The notes under the pieces are model-generated. The model was not told where the DNA came from, made no database searches, and worked only from the letters and a program-made list of their open reading frames with translations. A DNA stretch of 64,000 bases, taken from the NCBI GenBank assembly GCA_963675135.1, contig OY776129.1, positions 70,153,348 through 70,217,347 on the forward strand. The letters are read 5' to 3'. Made by a program: the position numbers and the translations under genes. The stretch is from Galeopsis tetrahit. Its lineage: Eukaryota; Streptophyta; Magnoliopsida; Lamiales; Lamiaceae. Shown piece by piece: positions 22,489 through 32,594 of the stretch (positions are counted from its first letter, which is position 1; the number at the start of each line of letters is the position of its first letter).

Positions 22489-24930
22489 CTTGTTGTCCTT
22501 CTCTGGCCTAACAGTCGAGTTCGGGTCTACTCTTTGGAGATAGCCTTTCGACTTGATCTCTACTTGAGCAGGCACTTGTCTACGATAGTCAGAGTAGGGT
22601 TTGAATGCATTAGGTCCATACGGTTTATAGACGCGTTTGGGTCTTTCCTCACTTAAAATATCGTATGATAGAGGTGGAGGATATAGGACAGCTTGTGTAC
22701 GATATTTTGGAGCTACCTGTCTAGGTCTAGACGAGTAGAGTTGTGACTGCCTTATAAATGGAGGTCTAGACTCTTGTCGTCTAGTCTGTACCTGTCTAGT
22801 ACTCGTCTCCTCAGGATACCAGTCCTCGTATCTGACCTGGTTGGGTCGTCCACGATTAGTGGTCCTTTGAAGATTAGTTCTAGATGGAGCAGGCTTGCTG
22901 TTACCATTCTTTTTACCTCCCTTGGTAATCGGAATGTTAACTTGAGCTTGTTTAGGTACAGTATCTTTAGAAGAAGTTCCAATATCGTATAACATTGGTC
23001 CTTTTCCTTTATCATTTGGCAAAAGTCTTGCTTTAATAGTAGTAGGGTTCTTAATGACTCGAGTAGACGAGCTAGATGACTCAGCACCTATACCAGTTTT
23101 GTCACCTGGATCTCTATACCTATCTGACAATTCAAGGTTAATCTTTGAAGAGTTAACCAGGTCAGTAAGTTTGAGATCAAGTGTGACAACCTCGGTCTCT
23201 AAGAACTTATTACGTTCTTCAAGTCTGTTGCACTTGTTCTTTAAAACATTGAATTCATTTCTCTCAGTTGCATGTGTCTTGAGTAGGTCTTGATATAACT
23301 TGTCTGTCAACGCACACTTTTCTTTGAGTTGACTCAACTCTTCAGTCAAGCGTTCATTTAGGACTGTTATATTAGGATCTACGTTTGACTGAGCTTCCTT
23401 AAGATCAATGATTTCTTGTTTTAATGCAATGTTTTCATCACTGGCTTCGATGAATGCTTGATTAGCAAGTAGAAGGTCATCTTCGACTGCACTAGTCGAG
23501 TGCTGAAGACTACTTCCTACTTCACTACTAGCAGTGTCACTTTCATCAGTTTCTGAATCATCACAAGATTGAAAAGATGTAGCAGATGATACCTCTTGGT
23601 CGATTTTAGCCATGCAGCATAGACCATCATCTACTATGAAAGCTTCGTCGTGATCTTGATCAGTTGAGTGACTAGATGCGGACGATGGCAATTCATCTGA
23701 ATCTGAGTCAGAGTCATTATTGACCATCATTGCCTTATTGCCACGATTATATCTTCTTTCCCTTCTAGCTTTACGTTCTTCTCGATCGTCAGTGCTCAGG
23801 TCTGGGCATTCGTAAATGTAATGACCTGGCTTTTCACAATTATAGCACAAGAGATCATTAGTAGCCTTTTTAATAGGAGATTTGTCCCTACGTTTATCAC
23901 GTCTATCAGAACGTTGAATCTTCCTATCGTCAGACTCTCTATCTCGCCTATTACCTTTCGAGACTTCGTCTCTCCTTTCGGAAGAGTTTCGGTCTCGTCT
24001 GGTCTTAGACGAGTTCTTAGAAGTAGATGCTCTATGATCCTTATAGAACTTCTTGTATCTTCCGAAGCGTTTATTGAGCCTATCAAACTTTCTAACCATG
24101 AGACTCATCTGATCCTTTAAACTAAGATCAGTATCTAACTCATCTTTCACAGAGGCAGACTTAGTTCTAGACTTGGACCTGTCTACCTTAGAAGACTTAG
24201 AAGAGCTAGACTTAAAGGCAACGTTCTTAGATACAACATGTTCTCTATCACTACTGGCTAGTGGTTCATCTTCGTCTAAATCAAACTCATGGGCTTTAAG
24301 AGTTTGAAACATGGTTTCAGCAGTCCACGTATCAATATCTTGAGTGTTCTTAACAAGCATCTTTACCATTTTCCAACGACTATCAAGACTCTTCAAAATC
24401 CTAAGATTGATCTCACGAGCAGTATAAGATTTACCAAGTACTTCCAAATCATTCATGATCATAGTAAAACGAGTATCCAGCTGGTCGATAGTTTCGCCAG
24501 CTTTCATCTGAAATGATTCAAATCTTTGGACAGCTGTGGAGAGTTTGCTCTCTTTGATTAGGGAGGTCCCTTCACAAATGATAGCTAGTCTGTCCCACAT
24601 CTCTTTGGCAGTCTTACATTTTAACACTTTTCCTAGATACTCGTTAGGAAGGGTGTGTAAAATGTAATTCTTTGCCAAACTATCCAAATTATTTTGACGC
24701 ATTTCTTCTGAGGTTAGATCTGACCTGGGTTTCTTGACGAGAGTACCAATTGGTTTGCTTGGGTCAAGAACAGCAGTATTTGGAATCATCGTAACAATGG
24801 GTCCTTCTGTGATGACAGAGATCATTAGGTCGTGCGTGGAACTGAAAATGGCTTCCATTCGCAGCTTCCAGTAGTCATAGTCCTGAACTTGGAACTTGGG
24901 TAACTTGTTAGCACTTATTTCAAGAGACAT
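22378..24930 (-). CDS. gag: gag of A0 (850 aa)
   Basis: The capsid/nucleocapsid protein, starting at ATG 24930 (MSLEISANKLPKFQ), 184 nt inside the 5' LTR. Residues about 40-210 form the copia Gag domain (LDSLAKNYILHTLPNEY, CKTAKEMWDRLA, LKSLDSRWKMVKMLV). A basic RS/RD-rich region (about 245-350) precedes the zinc knuckle C362-X2-C365-X4-H370-X4-C375, which binds RNA. A long acidic part and a coiled coil (about 470-580) follow, then a basic tail. Gag of this length with a coiled-coil extension is typical of Sireviruses. It ends GPQ-TAA. The last about 37 codons would be removed if the gag-pol intron is spliced. Confidence 0.96.
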   Translation of the reverse strand: MSLEISANKLPKFQVQDYDYWKLRMEAIFSSTHDLMISVITEGPIVTMIPNTAVLDPSKPIGTLVKKPRSDLTSEEMRQNNLDSLAKNYILHTLPNEYLGKVLKCKTAKEMWDRLAIICEGTSLIKESKLSTAVQRFESFQMKAGETIDQLDTRFTMIMNDLEVLGKSYTAREINLRILKSLDSRWKMVKMLVKNTQDIDTWTAETMFQTLKAHEFDLDEDEPLASSDREHVVSKNVAFKSSSSKSSKVDRSKSRTKSASVKDELDTDLSLKDQMSLMVRKFDRLNKRFGRYKKFYKDHRASTSKNSSKTRRDRNSSERRDEVSKGNRRDRESDDRKIQRSDRRDKRRDKSPIKKATNDLLCYNCEKPGHYIYECPDLSTDDREERKARRERRYNRGNKAMMVNNDSDSDSDELPSSASSHSTDQDHDEAFIVDDGLCCMAKIDQEVSSATSFQSCDDSETDESDTASSEVGSSLQHSTSAVEDDLLLANQAFIEASDENIALKQEIIDLKEAQSNVDPNITVLNERLTEELSQLKEKCALTDKLYQDLLKTHATERNEFNVLKNKCNRLEERNKFLETEVVTLDLKLTDLVNSSKINLELSDRYRDPGDKTGIGAESSSSSTRVIKNPTTIKARLLPNDKGKGPMLYDIGTSSKDTVPKQAQVNIPITKGGKKNGNSKPAPSRTNLQRTTNRGRPNQVRYEDWYPEETSTRQVQTRRQESRPPFIRQSQLYSSRPRQVAPKYRTQAVLYPPPLSYDILSEERPKRVYKPYGPNAFKPYSDYRRQVPAQVEIKSKGYLQRVDPNSTVRPEKDNKVLFCNKYGRKLKRSNLFKTPMYIWIPLNSTNPPGPQ

Positions 24931-25112
24931 GTTAACACAAGTAGATTAGTGCTAATTAGTTATATGATCAAGAAACAGGGAACACGGAACAGATAGGACA
25001 AGTATAGATCAAGAACACGTAAGCAAGTACAATCAAGGACCAAGACTTCACCCTAAGTCTTAAGTCGGTTATCAAGAAACAGCAGTTCGTAAACTACTGC
25101 TCTGATACCACT
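24931..25112 (-). other. leader and primer-binding site region of A0
   Basis: The 5' untranslated leader between LTR and gag. The primer-binding site TGGTATCAGAGC is 25099-25110 on the minus strand, two bases from the LTR end, and is complementary to the 3' end of initiator tRNA-Met, the usual primer in copia elements. Confidence 0.9.
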
Positions 25113-26390
25113 TGTTGGTCCCAAGTTGAGTTGATATCGAGTAAGCTAGTGAAAATGTCTAGAGGGGGGTGAATAGACTTTTCAAAAATCTTTCGATATA
25201 TCAGAATACGTAATGCGGAAATGATCAAAGTAACAATGAGCCCAATTCAAGATTATACTCAACTTATTATCGAGAACTCTGTTCTATACTCAACTAGTCA
25301 AGTCCAGTTAAGTAATTAAACAGTTAAGCAATTAAAACAACTTAAATCAGTAAATCAACACACAAAGATTTATAGTGGTTCGACAACTTGTCTACGTCCA
25401 CTCTCACAATCCCAGTTGTGATATTTGCCACTAAACTCTTCAACACGAGTACAAAGTGTAGTTCCTGTCTTTTAAGTCCCAAGAAGAAGACTTAGATCTT
25501 CAACAGAAATATCACCAGATATATCTACGATCTAACTAGAAATTTAACAAGTATCTAGCAACTTGATAAAACAACAAAATAAAACTTCTCTATCTTCAGT
25601 AGCAGCCTTCTGAATATGACTTCGTCTTCTGGCTTCTTTCTGAATCTTCAATGCACTCTGAGAGTAATCTTCAGTATGTAGGTTTAATATGCTTCAGTAT
25701 CAAGTTTCAGTATGCGTAGTTGCAGTAACAGTAGTCTTCAAATGATCACCATCATGAAGTATTTGTAAACATCAAGAACTTAGTTAGTTGTAACCAACTT
25801 TTCTTGATAACTACCTTCAACTGAATCTTCTTATCAATCCACGCGTTTCTGTTACGAATTAGTTATTCCATAACTAACTTCTTTAATCCTTATCTTTATA
25901 TGCGCTTTTGTAACTAACTTCATGTTGACTTGTCTTGTGTAGTCTATTATGTACTGGTCTTGTAGTCCATCTGTCTTGAGTAGTAGACTGGTCTTCTCTT
26001 CTTGTGCAGTAGACTCTAATAGAACTAATCTAGTCCTAACAAGACTATTACATTACATTAAGCTTTTATAATACAAGCTTAGTCAACTTATGAACTATAC
26101 AACAAATCTATCTATTACATAGAAAATATCATGAGCTCTATACAACAATTATAGCTCAATAACAAACTAAGAAGAACACATATATGAAGTACTTATAAAA
26201 CGTACTTATCTTTTAAATATAAACAACACTTATCTTTTATGTGAACTTCTACTGATCTGTTCAAGATGACTTCAACTCAACTAGACTAGATTAGTCAATA
26301 CTTAGAAAACATTCAAACCACTTTTGGCTTATCAAAACTTCATCTTATCTTTTCATCATTTAGGACTTGTCTAGGATTCATATCCCAACA
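25113..26390 (-). repeat. 5' LTR of A0
   Basis: 1278 bp, apparently identical to 13312-14589. It provides the promoter and the R/U5 region. It is followed on the right by target duplication CAGAT (26391-26395). Confidence 0.97.
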
Positions 26391-26395
26391 CAGAT

Positions 26396-29175
26396 GGTTG
26401 AATGTTGACCCAGCAACTCTCAACAATTTGAAGAAGGAAATTCTTCCAGAAGGTCTGCAATTACTGATGGACATAGCTGGAAAATGCTTGTTAGGGCAAC
26501 ACTTCAGTCAAGACGCCCTCACCAATCTCAAGATTCGCATTATGGCCGCAATCACTGATCGAGTCAATGGTGATTGGCAAGGATTTCTGCTTGGCAGATT
26601 GTTGGCTGAAAGAGAAAAGGTGTTGGTTGATGAGGACACTAGAGAATTTTCCATTAAATTCTGGATGGGTTTTGGAAGTAAATTGAGCATTTTATTACCT
26701 CAATTAGCTGAGAAGAAGACGGATTGGAGCCCTCCGAAAAGATTTCATCAGGGCAAGTTTTTGTTCAAGAAAAAGTCTGTTAAATTTGAACAAGATCAGA
26801 GGAATCGTCCTCAACCTCAAGAATCTGGTGGTTCTATGTTCCGTTCTGACAATGAAGAGCCGGAGTTGAGAACAAAGGCTAGGCATGATCCTCACCGAGC
26901 TGGATTAAGAAGAGGTCGATCAGCTAGGGTCGTTTCTGAAAAGTCAGAAGAGTCTGTTGCTGCTGTGAAGGAGTCTTCTGTGGATCAAGAGGTAAGTTCT
27001 TCGAGCTTCATTCTTTCACATAAGAGAACTAAAGTGTCTGGTGTTCTTAGACCCAGAAGAGTCCTCAAGAACACTACCCCTTCTCCTTCAACCTCTCATT
27101 CTATCCAAGCCCAACCCCTTGAAGCTGAGCCTTCCTGTTCTAAGGAGTCAGTTCACTACTCTCCTATTCGTCAGAACACTCCTCCCTCAACCCCTCAGAA
27201 CACTTCTTTTCATTCTACTCCCCAATCTAGTCCTCACCATAATCCTACTCCCCGTTTCTCTCCTGAACCTGAAACCGAACCAGTTCATGATCACTCTACT
27301 GAGCATGAACATATACCTTCCTCTGAACCAATTGAAATTACATCCTCACCAGAACCTGAGATTATCCAACCAGAATCAGTGTTCTTGATGGACTATCCTG
27401 TGTGTGTTAAGGAAGAGAGGATAAGATTTAAGTTGAGAAATGCTCTTCTCAAAAGCTTTCATGGTTTGGATGACAACACTAGACCCTTTGAGCAACTTCT
27501 AAGGATAGGTACTTGGGTATATCTTAGAAGAATAAGTCTAGATCAGCTGATGATTGTAGCTGAAGGTATGTGTGGCTTATCTGTGTTCCATGACTGGGAA
27601 CAAGAACAGAGAGAAGTTGCAAGTGTTAATTCATACACTGAATTATGTTCTCTTGAGTCTGTTATTCAGTTGATTGAAAGAATAACTGGCTGCAAGTATT
27701 CTATGGTTAAGCCTACTGATGTAGATGTTGATACTGATGTCAACATGGAAGCTGAGGAAGCTGGTGTTCAAGATTCTGAAAATGAAGTTGTTTTAGAAGC
27801 TGATTTAGAAGCTGATATGGAAGCTGACTATGAAGCTGATACAAATGCAACTGAGATATTTGAGAACACAGTTGTAGCTGAAGACACTGAAGTCTTAGTG
27901 GAACAAGACTTGGGTGCTGATGAGTTGGAAAGCACACCAGTCATTGCTGCTGAAAATACTGTGCTTGATGAGACAGTAAGAGATGTTCCTACTGAATCAG
28001 TGCATGATAACTCTAGCTTTGAGATGTTGAAAAAGCATAATGAAGAGTTACAAAGCAAGCTGGAGGCTACTTTGAAGCAATTTCAACAAGCCACTGAGAA
28101 ATTGGAAAGTTTGACTGCTGCTAATTCATATGACAAGATACTGGAATTCACAATGTCTAAAATCTATGATCTGCATAGATTACAAGAAAATAAACTTTCT
28201 ACTGAGTTACAAAAGAAAGTAGAATTACTTTTGACACCCTTGAAAGATTGGCAAGATGAAGCCAAAAAGGGGGAAGAAAAAGTGATGAAAGTGATGGAGC
28301 AAACTCAAACTCAACAAGCTCAATTGGTTGTGAGTCAAGATGAGTTGAAAGCTAGTATTGATGATTTGAAAGAAGAAATCATTAGTCTGAAGTTAAGACA
28401 ACAAAATTCTGATTCTGAAAGTCAAGAGATTGCTATACAGAAAAACATTGCTGAAACTTCTTCTGGAAAAAGAAAAAGGAAATTCATTGTTGATGATGAA
28501 GAAGAGGCTGAAGAGATTGGTAGAATTACCAGATCTAAAAGCAAGTTGAAGCATGTTGTTTCTGATAGTAGGCCAAGTAATGTGCAGATGGCTGAAGCAA
28601 TTGAGAAGCATAATCAGATGCTTGCTCAGAAGAAAATTGAAATGGCTGAGAAAAGATCTGTTGAACAGATTAGAAAGCAAAAGATGAAAGATGCAGAAGC
28701 TGCAAGAAAAAAGTTTGATAATAAGGTTACTGCATTGAAAAGAAAAATGAAGTCTAAATCTGTTGGAACTGTTTTGGATGAACAATTCATGGAATTTGTT
28801 GTTGATCCTGAAGATATGGAATACTGGAATGATCTTAAGAAGAAATGGCAGATTGCTAATTTTATTGTGAAGAAATTTGGTGACCATTCTAGCAAGGAAG
28901 ATATGTATTCTGATTTTGATGAGTTCATGATGAACATGGCAAGAAATTTTTGGGAACATATTCTGTTATTAGCTGCTGGTGCAGGTATTCAGATATTGTG
29001 TCCTGAAGAACCTGTTTGGGAACCTCCAAGACTAGAAAATGGAGAACCTGATCAAAATGAGATTGGAAACATTATTTCACAGATCATTAAGGATGAAGGC
29101 ATTACCGATCTTAATCACATGATGGATATCAAGAACAGAATGTACTTAACATTCAGAATTCCAAATGAAGACTGA
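26396..29175 (+). pseudogene. ORF3 of B2, C-terminal part (split by A0)
   Basis: An open frame of 926 codons from the A0 junction to TGA 29173-29175. It contains LLMDIAGKCLLGQHFSQDA, GFGSKLSILLPQLAEKKTDW, a Ser/Pro-rich linker (about 26950-27370), FEQLLRIGTWVYLRR with GLSVFHDWEQEQRE, the acidic EADx repeat, a coiled coil with KVMEQTQTQQ (a TQT word), a KRKRKF basic patch and the C-terminal domain (WQIANFIVKKFGDHSS ... FWEHILLLAAGAGIQILCP). Each folded block has a counterpart in the A-type ORF3 although identity is low. Only the A0 insertion breaks this copy. Confidence 0.92.
28255..28276 (+). promoter_or_regulatory. PPT copy embedded in ORF3 of B2
   Basis: GATGAAGCC then AAAAAGGGGGAAG, coding DEAKKGE. 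It is identical at the nucleotide level to the A-lineage copies. GATGAAGCCAAAA is fully complementary to TTTTGGCTTCATC before the terminal PPT (29369-29381). Confidence 0.6.
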
Positions 29176-29381
29176 AGATGAAGGACTATGCTGAAGAAGA
29201 TAACATTTCTAATCCTTATCTTTATATTTTGGTATTTCTGTGAGTATGTGAATTAATTGTAATATGTGTTATATCTGATCTTATTTTGAATATGAATCTG
29301 ATGTTTGATTTGATGAACTAATATGATAACTATATATCTTAACTACTGATCTGTTAATGTTTAAGTAGTTTTGGCTTCATC

Positions 29382-29395
29382 AAAAAGGGGGAAAT
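29382..29395 (+). promoter_or_regulatory. 3' polypurine tract of B2
   Basis: AAAAAGGGGGAAAT abutting the LTR. Hairpin arms TTTTGGCTTCATCAAAA (29369-29385) and TTTTGATGGCCAAAA (29444-29458) pair over 15 positions with a 2-nt bulge. Confidence 0.92.
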
Positions 29396-30728
29396 TGTTG
29401 GGATATGAATCCTATAAACAATGTTCTAATTGATGATTATATGTTTTGATGGCCAAAAGTAACTTTAGAGTTAATGGTATATGTGATTATATGTTATTAT
29501 ATGTGAAATATATGGAATAAGATTACTGATCTTAATGTGGTATGAAGTTTGGTTTTACTGATCTTAGTATTTTACTAATCTGATATATGAACTGTTTAAG
29601 GAACTAAGCTGATGGAAGTATTGTATAGACAGCTTATAGTATAAGATTTAGAAGTACTCATCTGTATGTAGTTCAGTTGATGTATGGATATGTTTTATAT
29701 TTGTAAAGTTGTATTCTATTGTATTCAGCATTGTAATAGTTAGAACAGTAGATTAGATGACTAAGAGATATCAGAAGACTATTTCAGAATATGAAGAAAT
29801 CAAGTGAAGTATTTTTGAAGGAAGCTGAACAGTTTTGAAGAACTGAGCTGATTGACCAAGAGCAGTAAAACTAAGAAGAGTAGTTTACTGTGCTGAGTTG
29901 GTTTGTTTGAAGAATAAGTTTGGATGACTTATTTGAAGCGTAACTGAAGATTTATATGAAGATATGCTGACTTGGAAAGATATGATAAGTTGGTTATAAA
30001 GAAGGAAGTTACAAAACAAGAAACGGTTATAAGTTAGTTGAGAGTTAGTTCACAAACTGCTAACTGTCTTACTAATGCTTATAAATACCGTGTGATCTTC
30101 TATTTGAAAGGACTACTGATACAATTACTATTCAAGAGCAATCAAGAAGTATTCAAGTATTCAAGCACTCACAGAGTCAAGAAGATCGTACTGAAGAGAA
30201 GCCACAGATCTGATTTGAAGAATCAAAGACTACTACTAGAGAAGTTTTACTTTTCGTTTTAAGTTTGTATTGTGTAAACAAGTGTGCTAGTTACTTGTTA
30301 AATTACTAGTTGATCGAAGATACACTTGGAAGTGTAATCGATAAGATCGAAGTCTTAATCTTGGGACTCTAAACAACAAGTACTCAAGTGGATAAGAGTA
30401 ATAAAACATCGCAACTGGAGTTGTGAGAGTGGATGTAGACATTTGTCGAACCACTATAAAATCTTGTGTTCTTTACTGTTTGTTTTGATTAACTGTTGAT
30501 ATATTTGTTGAACCAAGAACAGTAAGTTTCTAAAGAAAAGATTTACAGAAAAGTTGAGTATAAAAGCTAACTGTTAAGTACTGAGCTGATTCTAAGAACA
30601 GTACTGTGCAGAACGTATTTCCGCACTTAAACTCTGATATTTTGATAGAATTTGAAAAGTCTATTCACCCCTCCCCTCTAGACTTTTTCTTAGCTTACTC
30701 AATCTTAACTCAACTTTTGGGACCAACA
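29396..30728 (+). repeat. 3' LTR of B2
   Basis: 1333 bp, TGTTGGGATATGAATCC ... GGGACCAACA, with TATA box TTATAAATACC at about 30079-30089. The R/U5 part shares GTCGAACCACTATAAA with A LTRs. It is followed by AAGTC and A1 gag codons. Confidence 0.94.
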
Positions 30729-32555
30729 AAGTCTACTTCGTCTAAGTCCTCTAAGGTAGACAAGTCTAAGTCTAAGACTAAGTCTGCTTCTGTGAAAGAC
30801 GAGTTAGATACTGATCTTAGTCTGAAGGATCAGGTGAACCTCATGGTTAGAAAGTTTGATAGGCTGAATAAACGTTTCGGTAGATATAAGAAGTTCTATA
30901 GAGATCATAGAGCGTCTACTTCTAAGAACTCGTCTGAGACCAGACGAGACCGAAACTCGTCCGAAAGGAGAGACGAAGTCTCGAAAGGTAATACACGAGA
31001 TAGAGAGTCTGATGATAGGAAGATTCAGCGTTTTGATAGACGTGATAAGCGAAGGGATAAATCTCCTATTAAAAAGGCTACTAATGATCTCTTGTGCTAC
31101 AATTGTGAAAAGCCAGGTCACTACATATATGAATGTCCAGACCTGAGCACTGATGATCCAGAAGAACGCAAAGCATGAAGAGACAGAAGATACAACCGTG
31201 GAAAAAAGGCCATGATGGCTAACGATGATTTTGATACAGAATCAGACGAGTTACCATCATCCTTATCTAGCTACCCGTCTGAACAAGATGAAGCATTCAT
31301 AGCAGACGATGGCTTATGTTGTATGGCCAAGATCGACCAAGAGGTATCTTCAGCTACATCTTTTCAATCTTGTGATGATTCAGAAACTGATGAAAGTGAC
31401 ACTGCTAGTAGTGAAGTAGGAAGTAGTCTTCAGCACTCAACTAGTGCAGTGGAAGACGACCTTCTACTTGCTAACCAAGCTTTCATTGAAGTCAGTGATG
31501 AGAACATCGCCTTAAAACAAGAAATCATTGATCTTAAGGAAGCTCAGTCTAAAGTAGATCCTAATGTAACAGTCCTAAATGAACGCTTGACTGAAGAGTT
31601 GACACAACTCAAAGAAAAGTGTGCATTGACAGACAGGTTATATCAAGACCTACTTAAGACACATGCAACTGAGAGAAATGAGTTCAATGTTTTGAAGAGC
31701 AAATGCAAAAAGCTTGAATTACGTAATAAGTTCTTAGAGACCGAGGTTGTCACACTTGATCTCAAACTTACTGACCTGGTTAACTCTTCAAAGATTAACC
31801 TTGAATTGTCAGATAGGTATAGAGATCCAGGTGACAAGACAGGTATAGGTGCTGAGTCATCTAGCTCATCTACTCGAGTCATTAAGAACTCTACTACTAA
31901 CGCAAGACTTTTGCCAAATGATAAAGGAAAAGGACCAATGATATACGATATCAGAACTCCATCTAAAGGTACTGTACCTAAATAAGCTCGAGTTAACATT
32001 CCTATTACCAAGGGAGGTAAAAAGAATGTTAACAATAAGCATGTTCCGTTTAGAACTAGTCAACAAAGGACCACTAATCGTGGACGACCCAACCAGGTCA
32101 GATACGAGGATTGGTATCCTGAGGAGACGAGTACTAGACAGGTACAGACTAGACGACAAGAGCCTAGACCTTCTTTCATAAGGCAGTCTCAGTTATACTC
32201 GTCTAGGCCTAGACAGGTAGCTCCAAAATATCGTACCCAACCTGTCCTATATCCTCCACCTTTGTCATATGATATTATAAGCGAGGAAAGACCCAAACGC
32301 GTCTATAAACCGTATGGACCTAATGCATATAAGCCCTACTCTGACTATCATAGACAAGTGCCTGCTCAAGTAGAGATTAAGTCGAAAGGCTATCTCCAAA
32401 GAGTAGACCCGAACTCGATTGATAGGCCAGATAAGGACAACAAGGTCTTATTTTGTAACAAGTATGGCCGAAAGCTTAAGAGATCGAACTTGTTCAAGAC
32501 TCCAATGTATATTTGGATTCCTCTGAACTCGACTAACCTCCCAGGACCCCAATAA
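30729..32555 (+). pseudogene. gag: gag of A1, C-terminal two thirds, with stops
   Basis: Begins inside the RS-rich region because the B array cut the gene. It keeps the zinc knuckle (CYNCEKPGHYIYEC, about 31097-31138) and the coiled coil. Premature stops: TGA 31176-31178 (CGA in A2) and TAA 31983-31985 (CAA in A2), both C-to-T changes. The natural gag stop TAA is 32553-32555. The frame is otherwise kept. Confidence 0.9.
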
Positions 32556-32594
32556 ACAAAAGGGTACCTAAATTATTGAATATCTTCATTGCAG
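32445..32594 (+). other. putative facultative gag-pol intron (A1)
   Basis: Donor CAAG|GTCTTA, acceptor CATTGCAG|GGTCGAC, 150 nt. Here the pol frame equals the gag frame, but two stops (TAA, TGA) lie between, so readthrough would need both suppressed. Confidence 0.4.

Larger units (their letters stand above)
13312..26390 (-). mobile_element. A0: complete A-lineage Sirevirus-like copia element
   Basis: A 13,079-bp element with two LTRs of 1278 bp that appear identical wherever I compared them, a 5-bp target duplication CAGAT (13307-13311 and 26391-26395), a primer-binding site, a polypurine tract and three open ORFs: gag, pol and ORF3. It is on the minus strand, so the 5' LTR is the right one. 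Matching LTRs and uninterrupted ORFs imply a recent insertion and possible autonomy. Its target was the ORF3 gene of B2. Confidence 0.97.
6469..30728 (+). mobile_element. B2: B-lineage Sirevirus-like copia element, 5' truncated and twice interrupted
   Basis: Its parts are a gag tail, pol, spacer, ORF3, PPT and 3' LTR (29396-30728). Pol is split by the solo LTR at 7760-9517 and ORF3 by A0 at 13312-26390. On the right, the flank AAGTC... continues into the A1 gag. The same gag site is uninterrupted in A2 (TTTAAGTC at about 52733-52739), so the B array inserted into A1 after the A tandem had formed. The left target duplication lies outside the window. Confidence 0.9.

Noticed and set aside
25099..25110. 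Possible tRNA gene fragment
   Set aside because: Only the 12-nt primer-binding site complementary to initiator tRNA-Met; no cloverleaf nearby.
32560..32594. A 30-36-nt mini-intron between the gag stop and pol (GGTACC...TTGCAG)
   Set aside because: Too short for a plant intron, and it would not remove the gag stop. The longer 150-nt intron fits better.
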